DNA from: Nitrospinae bacterium RIFCSPLOWO2_12_FULL_45_22
Lineage (GTDB): Bacteria; 2-12-FULL-45-22
DNA: 5,640 nucleotides
NCBI GenBank assembly: GCA_001803565.1
Contig: MHDQ01000158.1
Coordinates: 1 to 5,640 of the forward strand
Direction: 5' to 3'
Shown: positions 1 through 5,604 of the stretch, in pieces
Numbering within the stretch: the stretch's first letter is position 1
How the letters are laid out: each line of letters begins with the position of its first letter
Notes under the pieces: generated by a model
Told to the model about the DNA's origin: nothing
Databases searched by the model: none
Seen by the model: only the letters and a program-made list of their open reading frames with translations
Position numbers and translations under genes: made by a program

Positions 1-12
1 GGTGATATACAA

Positions 13-213
13 ATGAATACGGTGCAAGAAATTGAAAAAGCAATTACTCAGCTATCTAAAGATGACTTAATGGTTTTGATGGAATGGTTTGAGGAGTTTG
101 AGGCAAAAATGTGGGATAAGCAGTTTGAGGAGGATGTCCAATCAGGGAAACTTGAGAAAATAGCCAATAAAGCTATAGCGGACTTTCGGGCTGGTAAGTG
201 CAAAGAGCTATGA
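13..213 (+). CDS. Antitoxin-like small protein of a RelE/ParE-type toxin-antitoxin pair
   Basis: The 66-residue acidic protein probably binds and neutralises the toxin encoded immediately downstream. It resembles a common family of short antitoxins that start with an amphipathic helix (MNTVQEIEKAITQLSKDDL), continue with an aromatic and acidic stretch (WFEEFEAKMWDKQFEED, about residues 25-41) and end with a helix carrying the IADFRAGKCKEL tail. This is recognition by sequence pattern, not a search. A GGTGAT Shine-Dalgarno-like element at bases 1-6 lies 6 nt before the ATG. The stop codon overlaps the toxin start as ATGA, so the two are translationally coupled, in the usual antitoxin-first order. 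No classical DNA-binding fold is obvious in this short protein. Any promoter lies off the left edge. Confidence 0.8.
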   Translation: MNTVQEIEKAITQLSKDDLMVLMEWFEEFEAKMWDKQFEEDVQSGKLEKIANKAIADFRAGKCKEL

Positions 214-449
214 AACATTTTGCTAATCCGTCATTTTGGACTTGCTATAAAAAACTACCAGCATCTGTTCAGGATTTGGCAGATAAGAATTTTGAGCTTA
301 TGAAAACCAACCCTAAGCACCCTTCTTTACATCTCAAGAAAGTTGGTAAGTACTGGTCAGTTAGAGTGGGTAGAAAATACCGAGCTGTTGGAGTAGAAAT
401 TGATAAGGGGTTAATCTGGAATGGGCAGTCGCGTGAACTGGGCATCTAA
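210..449 (+). CDS. RelE/ParE-family toxin-like protein
   Basis: This 79-residue basic protein looks like the toxin partner of the preceding antitoxin. RelE-like members are ribosome-dependent mRNA endonucleases and ParE-like members poison gyrase; the sequence alone does not say which applies. Visible signs are the N-terminal MKHFANPSFWTCYKKLP helix, the HPSLHLKKVG segment (about residues 38-47) and the strands YWSVRVGRKYRAVGV, which match the usual order of this fold. I chose ATG 210, overlapping the antitoxin stop by 4 nt, over the in-frame ATG at 198, because homologues begin at this MKxF-like position. One oddity is the C-terminus: family members I know usually end in a WFWIGxHxxY-type strand, whereas this one ends IWNGQSRELGI. 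It is also slightly shorter than usual, so activity may be reduced or altered. Confidence 0.78.
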   Translation: MKHFANPSFWTCYKKLPASVQDLADKNFELMKTNPKHPSLHLKKVGKYWSVRVGRKYRAVGVEIDKGLIWNGQSRELGI

Positions 450-557
450 CAACAGCCCACCCCAACTCTTACCTACCTAAAACTAGACCAACATCCTAAT
501 TGCTGATATTCTTACTCTCAAAAGACCTTTGACCGAGAATTGCTGGCTTTTTTATCC
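450..557. other. Non-coding spacer after the toxin-antitoxin pair
   Basis: No convincing coding frame is visible on either strand. There is a small inverted repeat, TCAAA/TTTGA with a 5-nt loop (518-532), and a T-run (548-553) about 15 nt beyond it. Stem and T-run are too far apart for a normal intrinsic terminator. A weak TTGACC (529-534) with TTTATC 16 nt downstream could be a second promoter, but the one just downstream is better. The octamer AATTGCTG occurs twice, as a direct repeat. Confidence 0.5.
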
Positions 558-586
558 TTGACTTTACTTCCCTAATTGATTAACAT
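558..586 (+). promoter_or_regulatory. Putative sigma70 promoter for the polyprenyl synthase operon
   Basis: TTGACT (558-563, 5/6 match to the -35 consensus) is followed after exactly 17 nt by TAACAT (581-586, 4/6 match to the -10 consensus). Transcription would begin near 593, leaving a leader of about 37 nt before ATG 630. This placement argues against the alternative TTG start at 576, which would lie upstream of the transcript start. No operator or riboswitch is evident between promoter and gene. Confidence 0.55.
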
Positions 587-618
587 CTTTTCGGTTTCAG
601 ATGCAGAGAGAATTCTTC

Positions 619-624
619 GGAGAG
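619..624 (+). promoter_or_regulatory. Ribosome binding site deciding the start of the polyprenyl synthase
   Basis: GGAGAG lies 5 nt before ATG 630. No comparable element precedes the upstream in-frame TTG at 576. Together with the promoter at 558-586, this supports the shorter protein. Confidence 0.65.
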
Positions 625-629
625 ATGCG

Positions 630-1604
630 ATGAGATTTCAGGAGACATTAGAGCTTTTAACAAACAATTTATCCCAGGTAGAAAGGGCGATAAGGAATTA
701 TGCAGTTTCCGACGTATCTCTGATACCGGTAATTACTAATTATTTAGCTGATGGAGGGGGGAAGCGGATAAGGCCCATATTAGTATTAATATGTTCTAGA
801 CTTTGTGGATATCAAGAAGAAAAAGATATTATCCATTCTTGCATAGTAGAGTTTATCCATACTGCTACTCTCCTTCATGATGATGTAATAGATGGTTCAG
901 AACTGCGGCGGGGTAACCCCTCAGTAAATTCCCGCTGGGGTGAGGAGACTAGCATTTTATTAGGGGATTATCTCTTTTCCAAGTCCTTTTGCCTATTGGC
1001 TAAACATAGTAATTTTCGAGTGATGGAGTCCCTGTCTAAAGCCTCCCTGAATATGGCTGAAGGAGAAATATCTCAACTAATTAATAGCTGCAACTTATCC
1101 ACCCCAGAGGGAGAATATATGGAGGTTATCCGGCGAAAGACGGCCGAGCTCATCGCCTCATGTTGCCAGATAGGCGCTATCTTAGGGGAGGCGCCACTGT
1201 TGCAGGAAAAGGCATTGACCAATTTTGGCCTCAAGATCGGCACAACTTTTCAATTGGTGGATGATGTATTAGACTATTCCGCAGAAGAGAAAAAATTAGG
1301 AAAATCTATCGGCAAAGATTTTAGGGAGGGTAAAGTAACTTTGCCATTGATCCGTCTATATAATCGGTGTTCCGCTGGAGAGAGGAACTGGATAGAAGAT
1401 TACTTAGGAAACAAATATATTAAACCAGAAGAGTTGGGCTACTTACTTAAAATGATGGACAGCTATGGGGCCCTAGAATCTACTATGGAACTAGCTAAGT
1501 CCTATGTTGAATCGGCTAAAGAAGAACTAAAAGTTTTTCCTGACTCCCTTTATCTAGAAGCCTTAACTTCAGTAGCCGATTATATTGTAAGTAGGGATTA
1601 TTGA
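630..1604 (+). CDS. Long-chain trans-polyprenyl diphosphate synthase (octaprenyl/heptaprenyl type)
   Basis: This class I prenyltransferase condenses isopentenyl diphosphate onto an allylic diphosphate in the cytoplasm, making a long all-trans chain typically used for quinone side chains. All signature elements are present, numbered from M1 at 630: GGGKRIRP (42-49), the first aspartate-rich motif DDVID (84-88) followed by RRG (93-95), RRKTAEL (168-174), the second aspartate-rich motif DDVLD (211-215) and [13 protein letters not shown] (223-235). The residues just before the first DD (HTATLLH) are small at the -4 and -5 positions, where short-chain enzymes carry bulky aromatics, so a long product is likely; its length cannot be read from sequence. 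The length of 324 residues is normal. A TTG at 576 would add 18 residues (MINIFSVSDAERILRRDA), but it sits inside the promoter, lacks a Shine-Dalgarno and is not needed by the fold. It is the first gene of a probable four-gene operon. The second subunit required by heteromeric heptaprenyl synthases is not visible. Confidence 0.93.
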   Translation: MRFQETLELLTNNLSQVERAIRNYAVSDVSLIPVITNYLADGGGKRIRPILVLICSRLCGYQEEKDIIHSCIVEFIHTATLLHDDVIDGSELRRGNPSVNSRWGEETSILLGDYLFSKSFCLLAKHSNFRVMESLSKASLNMAEGEISQLINSCNLSTPEGEYMEVIRRKTAELIASCCQIGAILGEAPLLQEKALTNFGLKIGTTFQLVDDVLDYSAEEKKLGKSIGKDFREGKVTLPLIRLYNRCSAGERNWIEDYLGNKYIKPEELGYLLKMMDSYGALESTMELAKSYVESAKEELKVFPDSLYLEALTSVADYIVSRDY

Positions 1605-1611
1605 TATAAAG

Positions 1612-2127
1612 TTGATCCATCCATATGTAAAACTGGCCCGGGAGACGATATCTGAATATATCCAGAGGGGGAGGGTTTTATCTGCCCCGGTACCCTTGCC
1701 AGAAGAATTGAATAAGCAGGCGGGGGTATTTGTCTCCTTGAAGAAGGCGGGACAACTCCGGGGCTGTATCGGGACTTTTAGCCCTACCCAGCCAGACCTG
1801 GCCCTGGAAATTATTCATAATGCTATCAGTGCCTCTAGCCGCGACCCACGCTTCCCACCCGTTACTGCCGACGAGCTGGATCAGATTAAGATTTCAGTAG
1901 ATATCCTATCCGAGCCAGCAAAAGTTGATAGCATAGATCAATTAGATCCCCGGCGATATGGGGTCATTGTAACCAGTGGTTACAAACGGGGACTGCTCTT
2001 ACCGGATTTAGAAGGGGTAGATACTGTAGAGGAGCAATTGGATATTGCCAGGCAGAAAGCTGGTATTAAGTCAGGAGAGAAGATAGAGATAACGCGGTTT
2101 GAGGTTCAAAGATTCAAAGAGCCATAA
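1612..2127 (+). CDS. AMMECR1-domain protein (AmmeMemoRadiSam protein A-like)
   Basis: The 171-residue protein is an almost complete AMMECR1 domain: [11 protein letters not shown] (3-13), [18 protein letters not shown] (37-54, with the family hallmark LRGCIG at 49-54), [10 protein letters not shown] (75-84), ISVDILSEP (94-102) and [17 protein letters not shown] (126-142). The biochemical function of the family is not established. In many bacteria and archaea it accompanies a Memo-like protein and a radical SAM enzyme, but neither is in this window. The start is TTG 1612. An in-frame stop at 1588 leaves no ATG, GTG or other TTG upstream, and the HPYV motif follows immediately. The nearest Shine-Dalgarno-like element is GGGA at 1594-1597, about 14 nt away and weak. 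The gene begins 7 nt after the polyprenyl synthase stop, so translational coupling probably supplies initiation. Confidence 0.9.
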   Translation: MIHPYVKLARETISEYIQRGRVLSAPVPLPEELNKQAGVFVSLKKAGQLRGCIGTFSPTQPDLALEIIHNAISASSRDPRFPPVTADELDQIKISVDILSEPAKVDSIDQLDPRRYGVIVTSGYKRGLLLPDLEGVDTVEEQLDIARQKAGIKSGEKIEITRFEVQRFKEP

Positions 2128-2148
2128 GAATATGCGGGGGGGTATAAT

Positions 2149-2418
2149 ATGGCTAAAGGCGGGCGAATCCCTTTATTTATCGTGTTGGTGGTCTTGGGCG
2201 GGTTAATAGGGACTATGTTGGGGGAGATTATAGCCCGGTTGTTACCTCCGGTAAGTAGGGTATTAGCCCTGGATCAGCCTTTAAAGATTGGCTTAGTTCA
2301 GCCTATACAGTTTAATCTGGAAATCTTATCTATTACCCTTGGATTTATAATAAAGTTTAATGTCATAACTATCTTAGGGATAATAGCGGGCATTATCTTT
2401 TATTACCGGTATGATTGA
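2149..2418 (+). CDS. Small two-helix membrane protein, DUF4321-like
   Basis: This 89-residue protein of unknown function is very hydrophobic. A first membrane helix spans about residues 8-31 (IPLFIVLVVLGGLIGTMLGE, then IIARLLPP), followed by a short amphipathic linker (LDQPLKIGLVQPIQFNLEIL) and a second hydrophobic region, residues 58-86, ending in the positive YYRYD tail. The GxxxGTMLGEIIARLLPP segment, the F-x-L-x-x-L-x-x-T-L-G-F strand-like stretch and the IKFN-x-x-x-x-LGIIAGI ending match my memory of the DUF4321 family; this was not checked by search. ATG 2149 is preceded 6 nt upstream by a run of seven G (2136-2142), an unusual ribosome binding site. It lies 21 nt after the AMMECR1 gene in the same transcript. 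No function is proposed. Confidence 0.8.
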   Translation: MAKGGRIPLFIVLVVLGGLIGTMLGEIIARLLPPVSRVLALDQPLKIGLVQPIQFNLEILSITLGFIIKFNVITILGIIAGIIFYYRYD

Positions 2419-2438
2419 GGCCCTTTAATACCACCGAG

Positions 2439-2444
2439 AGGAGG
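2439..2444 (+). promoter_or_regulatory. Strong ribosome binding site of the antiporter-like gene
   Basis: AGGAGG sits in a purine-rich tract (2436-2446) 10 nt before GTG 2455. The spacing is slightly long but fits GTG 2455 better than the next in-frame ATG at 2473, which has no such element near it. Confidence 0.6.
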
Positions 2445-2454
2445 AGCCTAGGCT

Positions 2455-3627
2455 GTGGAAGTACCGGCTCAGATGAAGGGACTTGCAGGTTGGCAGAAAC
2501 TTATGTTGGTAGGTTTTGCCCTTTGGTTGTTAGTGGCCTTCAGGGATACGGTTGGATTTGGTAGAGCACTCGGTCTCATGTTCGTGGAAGGGTTGGTCTC
2601 CATAACGGAGCTGCTCACCGGACTTTTCATCCTCCAGGGAGCCTGTGAGGCCCTTGTTCAGGCAGCGGAGCGGCTCGGTGCACGTCTCCGCTGGGATGGA
2701 TATGTAGCTGGCACAGTGGGGGAAATCTGTTCTACACTTCCGGAGTTTGTAGTGATCGCCTTCATTGTACAGACGGAACCGCTTGCCGCCTTTATCATTG
2801 CCATCGTGACCATCTACAATAATGCCCTCATCTTCAGCATCTATTCGTTCTTCCTTCCCAAGAACCAATGGGGGCAATACGTCATGCCCCCACCCATTAC
2901 CAAGGCAGGGACTGAAGTTCTAATTGCCGGATCTGGAATCTACCTCACCATCGGTCTCTTGATGCTGGGATTAAGGACTGAGACCCACAAAGAGGCCCTG
3001 GCTTGGCCTGATCTCCTCGTCACCGCGATGGTTATGCTCGTTATCTTCGGTTATTACCTGCATACACTGGTAAAATATTACGTAAGTGGTGCGGAGGAGC
3101 ACCGGCCGGCTGACCCGCATACCCTGGGACACCCCACGAATTGGAAAGGGATCATAGGACTCTTTATGCTGGGAATCCTGGGGTCAGTGTTGGGAGGAGA
3201 AAGCGTCTCGGGTTTTGCAGACGAAGCCTTGCATACCTTCAAGCTTCCTGCAGTAGCCACTAGCCTGGTACTGGCTTTCTTTGCCGGTATCTCTGAATAT
3301 GTCATCGTTTACAAGGCCCATCGCCGCGGTGAGCTCGGCATCGCACTGTCCAATGTCTTCGGTGGCATCACTCAAGTGATGTTTCTGGTCGTTCCGTTTA
3401 CCCTGCTGGTGATTGGTCTATTCAATCTCATCACTGGAGACCCCCGTTTTGTTGTGCCGATTAACTTTACTACAACGAGTATCATGGTTCTTCTCTTCCC
3501 TCTCTTTTTTGTTCTTCTCCAATACATTGAAGAGGACCATACGCTTTCCAATCTAGATGCAGCGGCTATGACCGGGATTTACCTCTTCCTTATCTATGTC
3601 CTGGTTTTTACGAGTGCCGCTGGCTAG
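2455..3627 (+). CDS. Sodium/calcium exchanger (CaCA) superfamily-like membrane antiporter
   Basis: This 390-residue inner-membrane protein has about ten hydrophobic helices (roughly 14-30, 40-62, 85-106, 108-134, 154-172, 184-204, 232-250, 267-288, 296-323, 338-357, 370-388). Two internally similar segments resemble the inverted alpha-repeats of cation/Ca2+ exchangers: GEICSTLPEFVVIAF (89-103) with YNN (121-123), and AGISEYVIVYKAHRRGELG (277-295) with SNVFGGITQ (299-307). E97 (in LPE) and E281 (in SEY) are at the places of the ion-binding glutamates. The usual GSNxxN/D partner motifs are degenerate, so the ion (Ca2+, Na+, H+ or other) cannot be assigned. A hydrophilic His-rich loop (211-229, AEEHRPADPHTLGHP) separates the halves. 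GTG is the start. The gene follows the DUF4321-like gene by 36 nt and is convergent with murJ. Codon choice differs from its neighbours: by hand count 20 ATC, 8 ATT and 2 ATA for isoleucine and only 2 TTA. Confidence 0.82.
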   Translation: MEVPAQMKGLAGWQKLMLVGFALWLLVAFRDTVGFGRALGLMFVEGLVSITELLTGLFILQGACEALVQAAERLGARLRWDGYVAGTVGEICSTLPEFVVIAFIVQTEPLAAFIIAIVTIYNNALIFSIYSFFLPKNQWGQYVMPPPITKAGTEVLIAGSGIYLTIGLLMLGLRTETHKEALAWPDLLVTAMVMLVIFGYYLHTLVKYYVSGAEEHRPADPHTLGHPTNWKGIIGLFMLGILGSVLGGESVSGFADEALHTFKLPAVATSLVLAFFAGISEYVIVYKAHRRGELGIALSNVFGGITQVMFLVVPFTLLVIGLFNLITGDPRFVVPINFTTTSIMVLLFPLFFVLLQYIEEDHTLSNLDAAAMTGIYLFLIYVLVFTSAAG

Positions 3628-3701
3628 TGGATTGTAACAAAATAAGCCAATAATCCTGCTGTTATATCGCCTACCATTATTATATAAAGATTCCTGGCCA
3701 T
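3624..3701 (-). CDS. Possible 25-residue hydrophobic peptide downstream of murJ (doubtful)
   Basis: Directly after the murJ stop the same minus-strand frame stays open for 47 codons to a TAG overlapping the end of the antiporter-like gene. The only ATGs are at 3701 and 3677. From 3701 it would encode MARNLYIIMVGDITAGLLAY followed by FVTIH, one plausible membrane helix. Codon choice (ATA, TTA, GGC, GCA) resembles murJ. Against it, no Shine-Dalgarno lies at a proper distance, the peptide is very short, and open frames are common by chance. It could be a small membrane peptide, the remnant of a lost gene, or noise. Confidence 0.22.
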   Translation of the reverse strand: MARNLYIIMVGDITAGLLAYFVTIH

Positions 3702-3767
3702 ATCAGGTTTATTCTCTTCAGAGGCTTTTATATTACTTTCAGGTAAGCAAGGGGCAGGGTAGAAAAT
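3628..3767. other. Spacer between convergent genes, no clear terminator
   Basis: The 140-nt A+T-rich gap separates the stop codons of the antiporter-like gene and murJ. I found only a weak inverted repeat, TTATAT (3662-3667) and ATATAA (3682-3687), and no G+C-rich stem with a T-run on either strand. The minus strand stays open through this gap; see the separate small-ORF entry. Confidence 0.5.
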
Positions 3768-5363
3768 TTAAGATCCCTCGTAGTAGGTACTTAAGGGACG
3801 GTTTTTTACTAAGTGGAATACCAGGCTCATTTCTCGAATATTGATTAGGTATGAGAACGCCGGATAAATGGTTATGCCTATCCCGATATTTAAAATTATC
3901 TGGGTCAATAGATTGGTATGAAAGCGGAAGAGGCCAGAGAGCCAGAGTTGCAATATTCCGGTAAATATGGTTGCACCTGCAATCTTAACCAGGACGGGTA
4001 CGGATGACCATGCACCAATGTTTTTTAATCTCCGTTTTAGCATAATGATCAGGAAGGTCATAGAGAATAGATAGGTAACGGAGGTAGAGAGAGCAATCCC
4101 TACATGACCCCAGAAGCGCATGAATATCAGATTAAAGACTATATTCAGGATAAGGTTCTGTAAGGAGGCATACATCAGGACTTTAGTATTTTGTAAGGCA
4201 CTAAACATCCGGGCAATAAAGACCCCGATAGCAAAAAAAACCAGCCCCACAGCATAAGCGGTCCAGGCCCGGGATACATTTAAGGTAGAATGGGCATCAA
4301 AGGCCCCCCGCTGAAAAAATAGCTCTATCAATGGTCTTCCGATAATAGCTATTTCCATAGTCAGGGGAAGGAGGATAAAGGCTGATACCCGGATCAGTAA
4401 TGAGAATGCCTTTTTTAGGTCATCCATATTATCTTCGGCTACCTGTTGCGAGAAAAAGGGTAGGATAGCACTACCTACACCCAGGATAAACATCTGTATA
4501 GGTATGCTATTCAACTTATCTGCATAGCTCAAGGCAGAGATACTACCCTCAGGCAGAAACGAGGCCATTATCCTATCCACGGCAATGTTTATATGTGAGA
4601 AAGAGGCCCCTATCAACATAGGTCCCATCAGCCGCACTATCTTTCTTACTGCGGGGTGCCTAAAATCAAGGGTAAAGTTATCGAGTCGGTAAGGGATTTG
4701 GCCCCTGCTTAAGCCTATCAAAAGGACTCCTAGTTGTATAGTCGAGCCCAATATTAGACCATAGGCCAGGGCATATACTCCTTGGTCCCTGGCTAATATC
4801 AGGTAAACAATAGATATTACTGAGCCCACTATAGGGCAGAAAGCTGGTAGGGCAAAACGTTGGTAGGCATTGAATAAGAAAGTTATCAGATCAAAGATAC
4901 CGCTCAGGAATAATAATGGGGCCAGGAAACGCAACAGCCTTACAGTAAGCTCTTGCTGGCCGGGCTCAAAACCCGGTGCAACCATCAAGACCAGCCAGGG
5001 AGCCAGTAAGGTCAGCAAGATAGTAATAATAAGCAGTACTAGCAAAGCCATAGAAAAAAATGTGTTGAAGACCTGATGGGCTTTTCCCTCATCTTCCTGA
5101 TGCCTCATCTGGATAAATACCGGTATGAATGATGCCTGGATAGAGCCAATAATAAGACAACTTATGATAGTCGGCAGGGTTAGAGCGGCATAGTAAGCAT
5201 CCAGGCTCCCACTAGTGCCAAAGTAATGGGCTATGACAATGTTCTTGATAAAGCTGAAGAAGTTTATGGCCAGATTAGCCAGGATCAAGGTGAAGGAGGC
5301 CCAGGCAATCTGAGCATACTGGGTTGGTTCAGGGGTGATACTGCTTTGCTGCTCTTCTATCAT
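3768..5363 (-). CDS. murJ: MurJ/MviN-family lipid-linked oligosaccharide flippase
   Basis: This 531-residue polytopic inner-membrane protein of the MOP superfamily would flip undecaprenyl-linked precursors (lipid II in canonical MurJ) across the membrane. About 14 hydrophobic segments run from residue 20 to 510. Family signatures are AHYFGTSGSLDAYYAA (45-60), SYADKLNSIPIQMFILGVGSAILPFFSQ (279-306), LFFQRGAFD (348-356) and IARMFSALQNTKV (383-395). The conserved Asp of the FGxxxxxDAFF region is kept (D55). Other usual cavity residues differ: the RD pair is KN (40-41), the Arg of LLRRxFAEG is absent (IISCLIIGS, 66-74), and the ADRLxExP segment reads ADKLNSIP. Substrate may therefore be lipid II or another lipid-linked glycan. 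ATG 5363 is the only reasonable start, with an in-frame TGA at 5388-5390. Its GGAGGAAAGG element (5385 to 5376) is 12 nt or more away, unusually distant. The gene is monocistronic in this window. Confidence 0.9.
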   Translation of the reverse strand: MIEEQQSSITPEPTQYAQIAWASFTLILANLAINFFSFIKNIVIAHYFGTSGSLDAYYAALTLPTIISCLIIGSIQASFIPVFIQMRHQEDEGKAHQVFNTFFSMALLVLLIITILLTLLAPWLVLMVAPGFEPGQQELTVRLLRFLAPLLFLSGIFDLITFLFNAYQRFALPAFCPIVGSVISIVYLILARDQGVYALAYGLILGSTIQLGVLLIGLSRGQIPYRLDNFTLDFRHPAVRKIVRLMGPMLIGASFSHINIAVDRIMASFLPEGSISALSYADKLNSIPIQMFILGVGSAILPFFSQQVAEDNMDDLKKAFSLLIRVSAFILLPLTMEIAIIGRPLIELFFQRGAFDAHSTLNVSRAWTAYAVGLVFFAIGVFIARMFSALQNTKVLMYASLQNLILNIVFNLIFMRFWGHVGIALSTSVTYLFSMTFLIIMLKRRLKNIGAWSSVPVLVKIAGATIFTGILQLWLSGLFRFHTNLLTQIILNIGIGITIYPAFSYLINIREMSLVFHLVKNRPLSTYYEGS

Positions 5364-5433
5364 AGAAGCGATATGCCTTTCCTCCGATCATCGCGTTTAT
5401 TACTTACATTCAAGGGGTTTTTGCTCCCAGCCA

Positions 5434-5463
5434 ATTATAGTATTTTTAGCTTGAGATTGTTAC
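5434..5463 (-). promoter_or_regulatory. Putative proximal murJ promoter (P2)
   Basis: On the minus strand a perfect TATAAT (5439 to 5434) lies 18 nt after GTAACA (5463 to 5458, 4/6 match to the -35 consensus). Transcription would start near 5427 and give a murJ leader of about 64 nt. The -35 box lies inside the short leader ORF and the -10 box just past its stop codon. The spacing is slightly long and the -35 box weak. Confidence 0.4.
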
Positions 5464-5487
5464 ATTAACCAAATGATCCCTGGTCAT
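5446..5487 (-). CDS. 13-codon leader-like peptide upstream of murJ
   Basis: The minus-strand ORF encodes MTRDHLVNVTISS. It has the best Shine-Dalgarno in the window (AAAGGAGG, 5501 to 5494, 6 nt before the ATG) and a promoter at ideal distance upstream (P1). It ends 82 nt before the murJ ATG. Its start codon lies in an inverted repeat AATGA/TCATT (5472-5488) and its TAA lies in a possible 6-bp stem (5451-5446 with 5434-5429, one G-U pair). The composition shows no run of one amino acid as in classical amino-acid attenuation. It could be a regulatory leader, a coupling peptide or the remnant of a gene. Confidence 0.4.
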   Translation of the reverse strand: MTRDHLVNVTISS

Positions 5488-5488
5488 T
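5472..5488. repeat. Short inverted repeat over the leader start codon
   Basis: AATGA (5472-5476) and TCATT (5484-5488) are separated by 7 nt. The 17-bp element could be an operator downstream of promoter P1, or a weak RNA stem that hides the leader ATG. At 5 bp per arm it may also be chance. Confidence 0.35.
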
Positions 5489-5493
5489 ATTCG

Positions 5494-5501
5494 CCTCCTT
5501 T
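5494..5501 (-). promoter_or_regulatory. Near-perfect Shine-Dalgarno of the leader-like ORF
   Basis: The minus strand reads AAAGGAGG, 6 nt before the ATG at 5487. It is much better placed than the element in front of murJ itself, which is why the short ORF deserves attention. Confidence 0.55.
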
Positions 5502-5517
5502 GCCTGTTTGCGGCTCT

Positions 5518-5546
5518 ATTTTAACCTAAATACTTTAATCTGACAA
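5518..5546 (-). promoter_or_regulatory. Putative distal murJ/leader promoter (P1)
   Basis: On the minus strand TTGTCA (5546 to 5541, 5/6) is followed after exactly 17 nt by TAAAAT (5523 to 5518, 5/6). This is the strongest promoter match in the window. A start near 5511 would place the Shine-Dalgarno of the leader ORF about 10 nt into the transcript and murJ about 150 nt downstream. Confidence 0.58.
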
Positions 5547-5574
5547 AGTTAAGTTAGTGGTGGGTATTTTCTGT

Positions 5575-5604
5575 TTGACAGGTACGAAAATCCCATGCTA
5601 CACT
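5575..5604 (+). promoter_or_regulatory. Divergent plus-strand promoter toward the right edge
   Basis: A perfect TTGACA (5575-5580) is followed after 18 nt by TACACT (5599-5604, 4/6). It would drive a gene beyond the end of the window. Its -35 box lies about 28 nt from that of the minus-strand promoter P1, so the two form a divergent pair and could share regulation. No start codon with a good ribosome site is visible before the window ends. Confidence 0.42.

Noticed and set aside
443-449. ATCTAAC at the toxin stop resembles one half (RYYYAAC) of an integron attC site, and toxin-antitoxin pairs are common integron cassettes.
   Set aside because: No matching GTTRRRY half and no imperfect palindrome was found in the following 150 nt, so one 7-nt match is not evidence.
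518-553. Small hairpin and T-run after the toxin gene as an intrinsic terminator.
   Set aside because: The stem is only 5 bp and A+T-rich, and the T-run starts about 15 nt after it.
2530-3375. Three minus-strand open frames across the antiporter-like gene.
   Set aside because: They are antisense shadows: their proteins show no family features, while the plus-strand frame encodes a coherent membrane protein.
5345-5404. A 20-residue minus-strand ORF starting at an ATG just upstream of and overlapping the murJ start.
   Set aside because: It has no ribosome site at a usable distance and it overlaps murJ in another frame; the longer-range leader ORF is better supported.
4870-5468. Plus-strand open frames at 4870-5076 and 5226-5468 overlapping murJ.
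   Set aside because: They are antisense to a clear MurJ frame, lack good ribosome sites, and their translations are low-complexity or incoherent.
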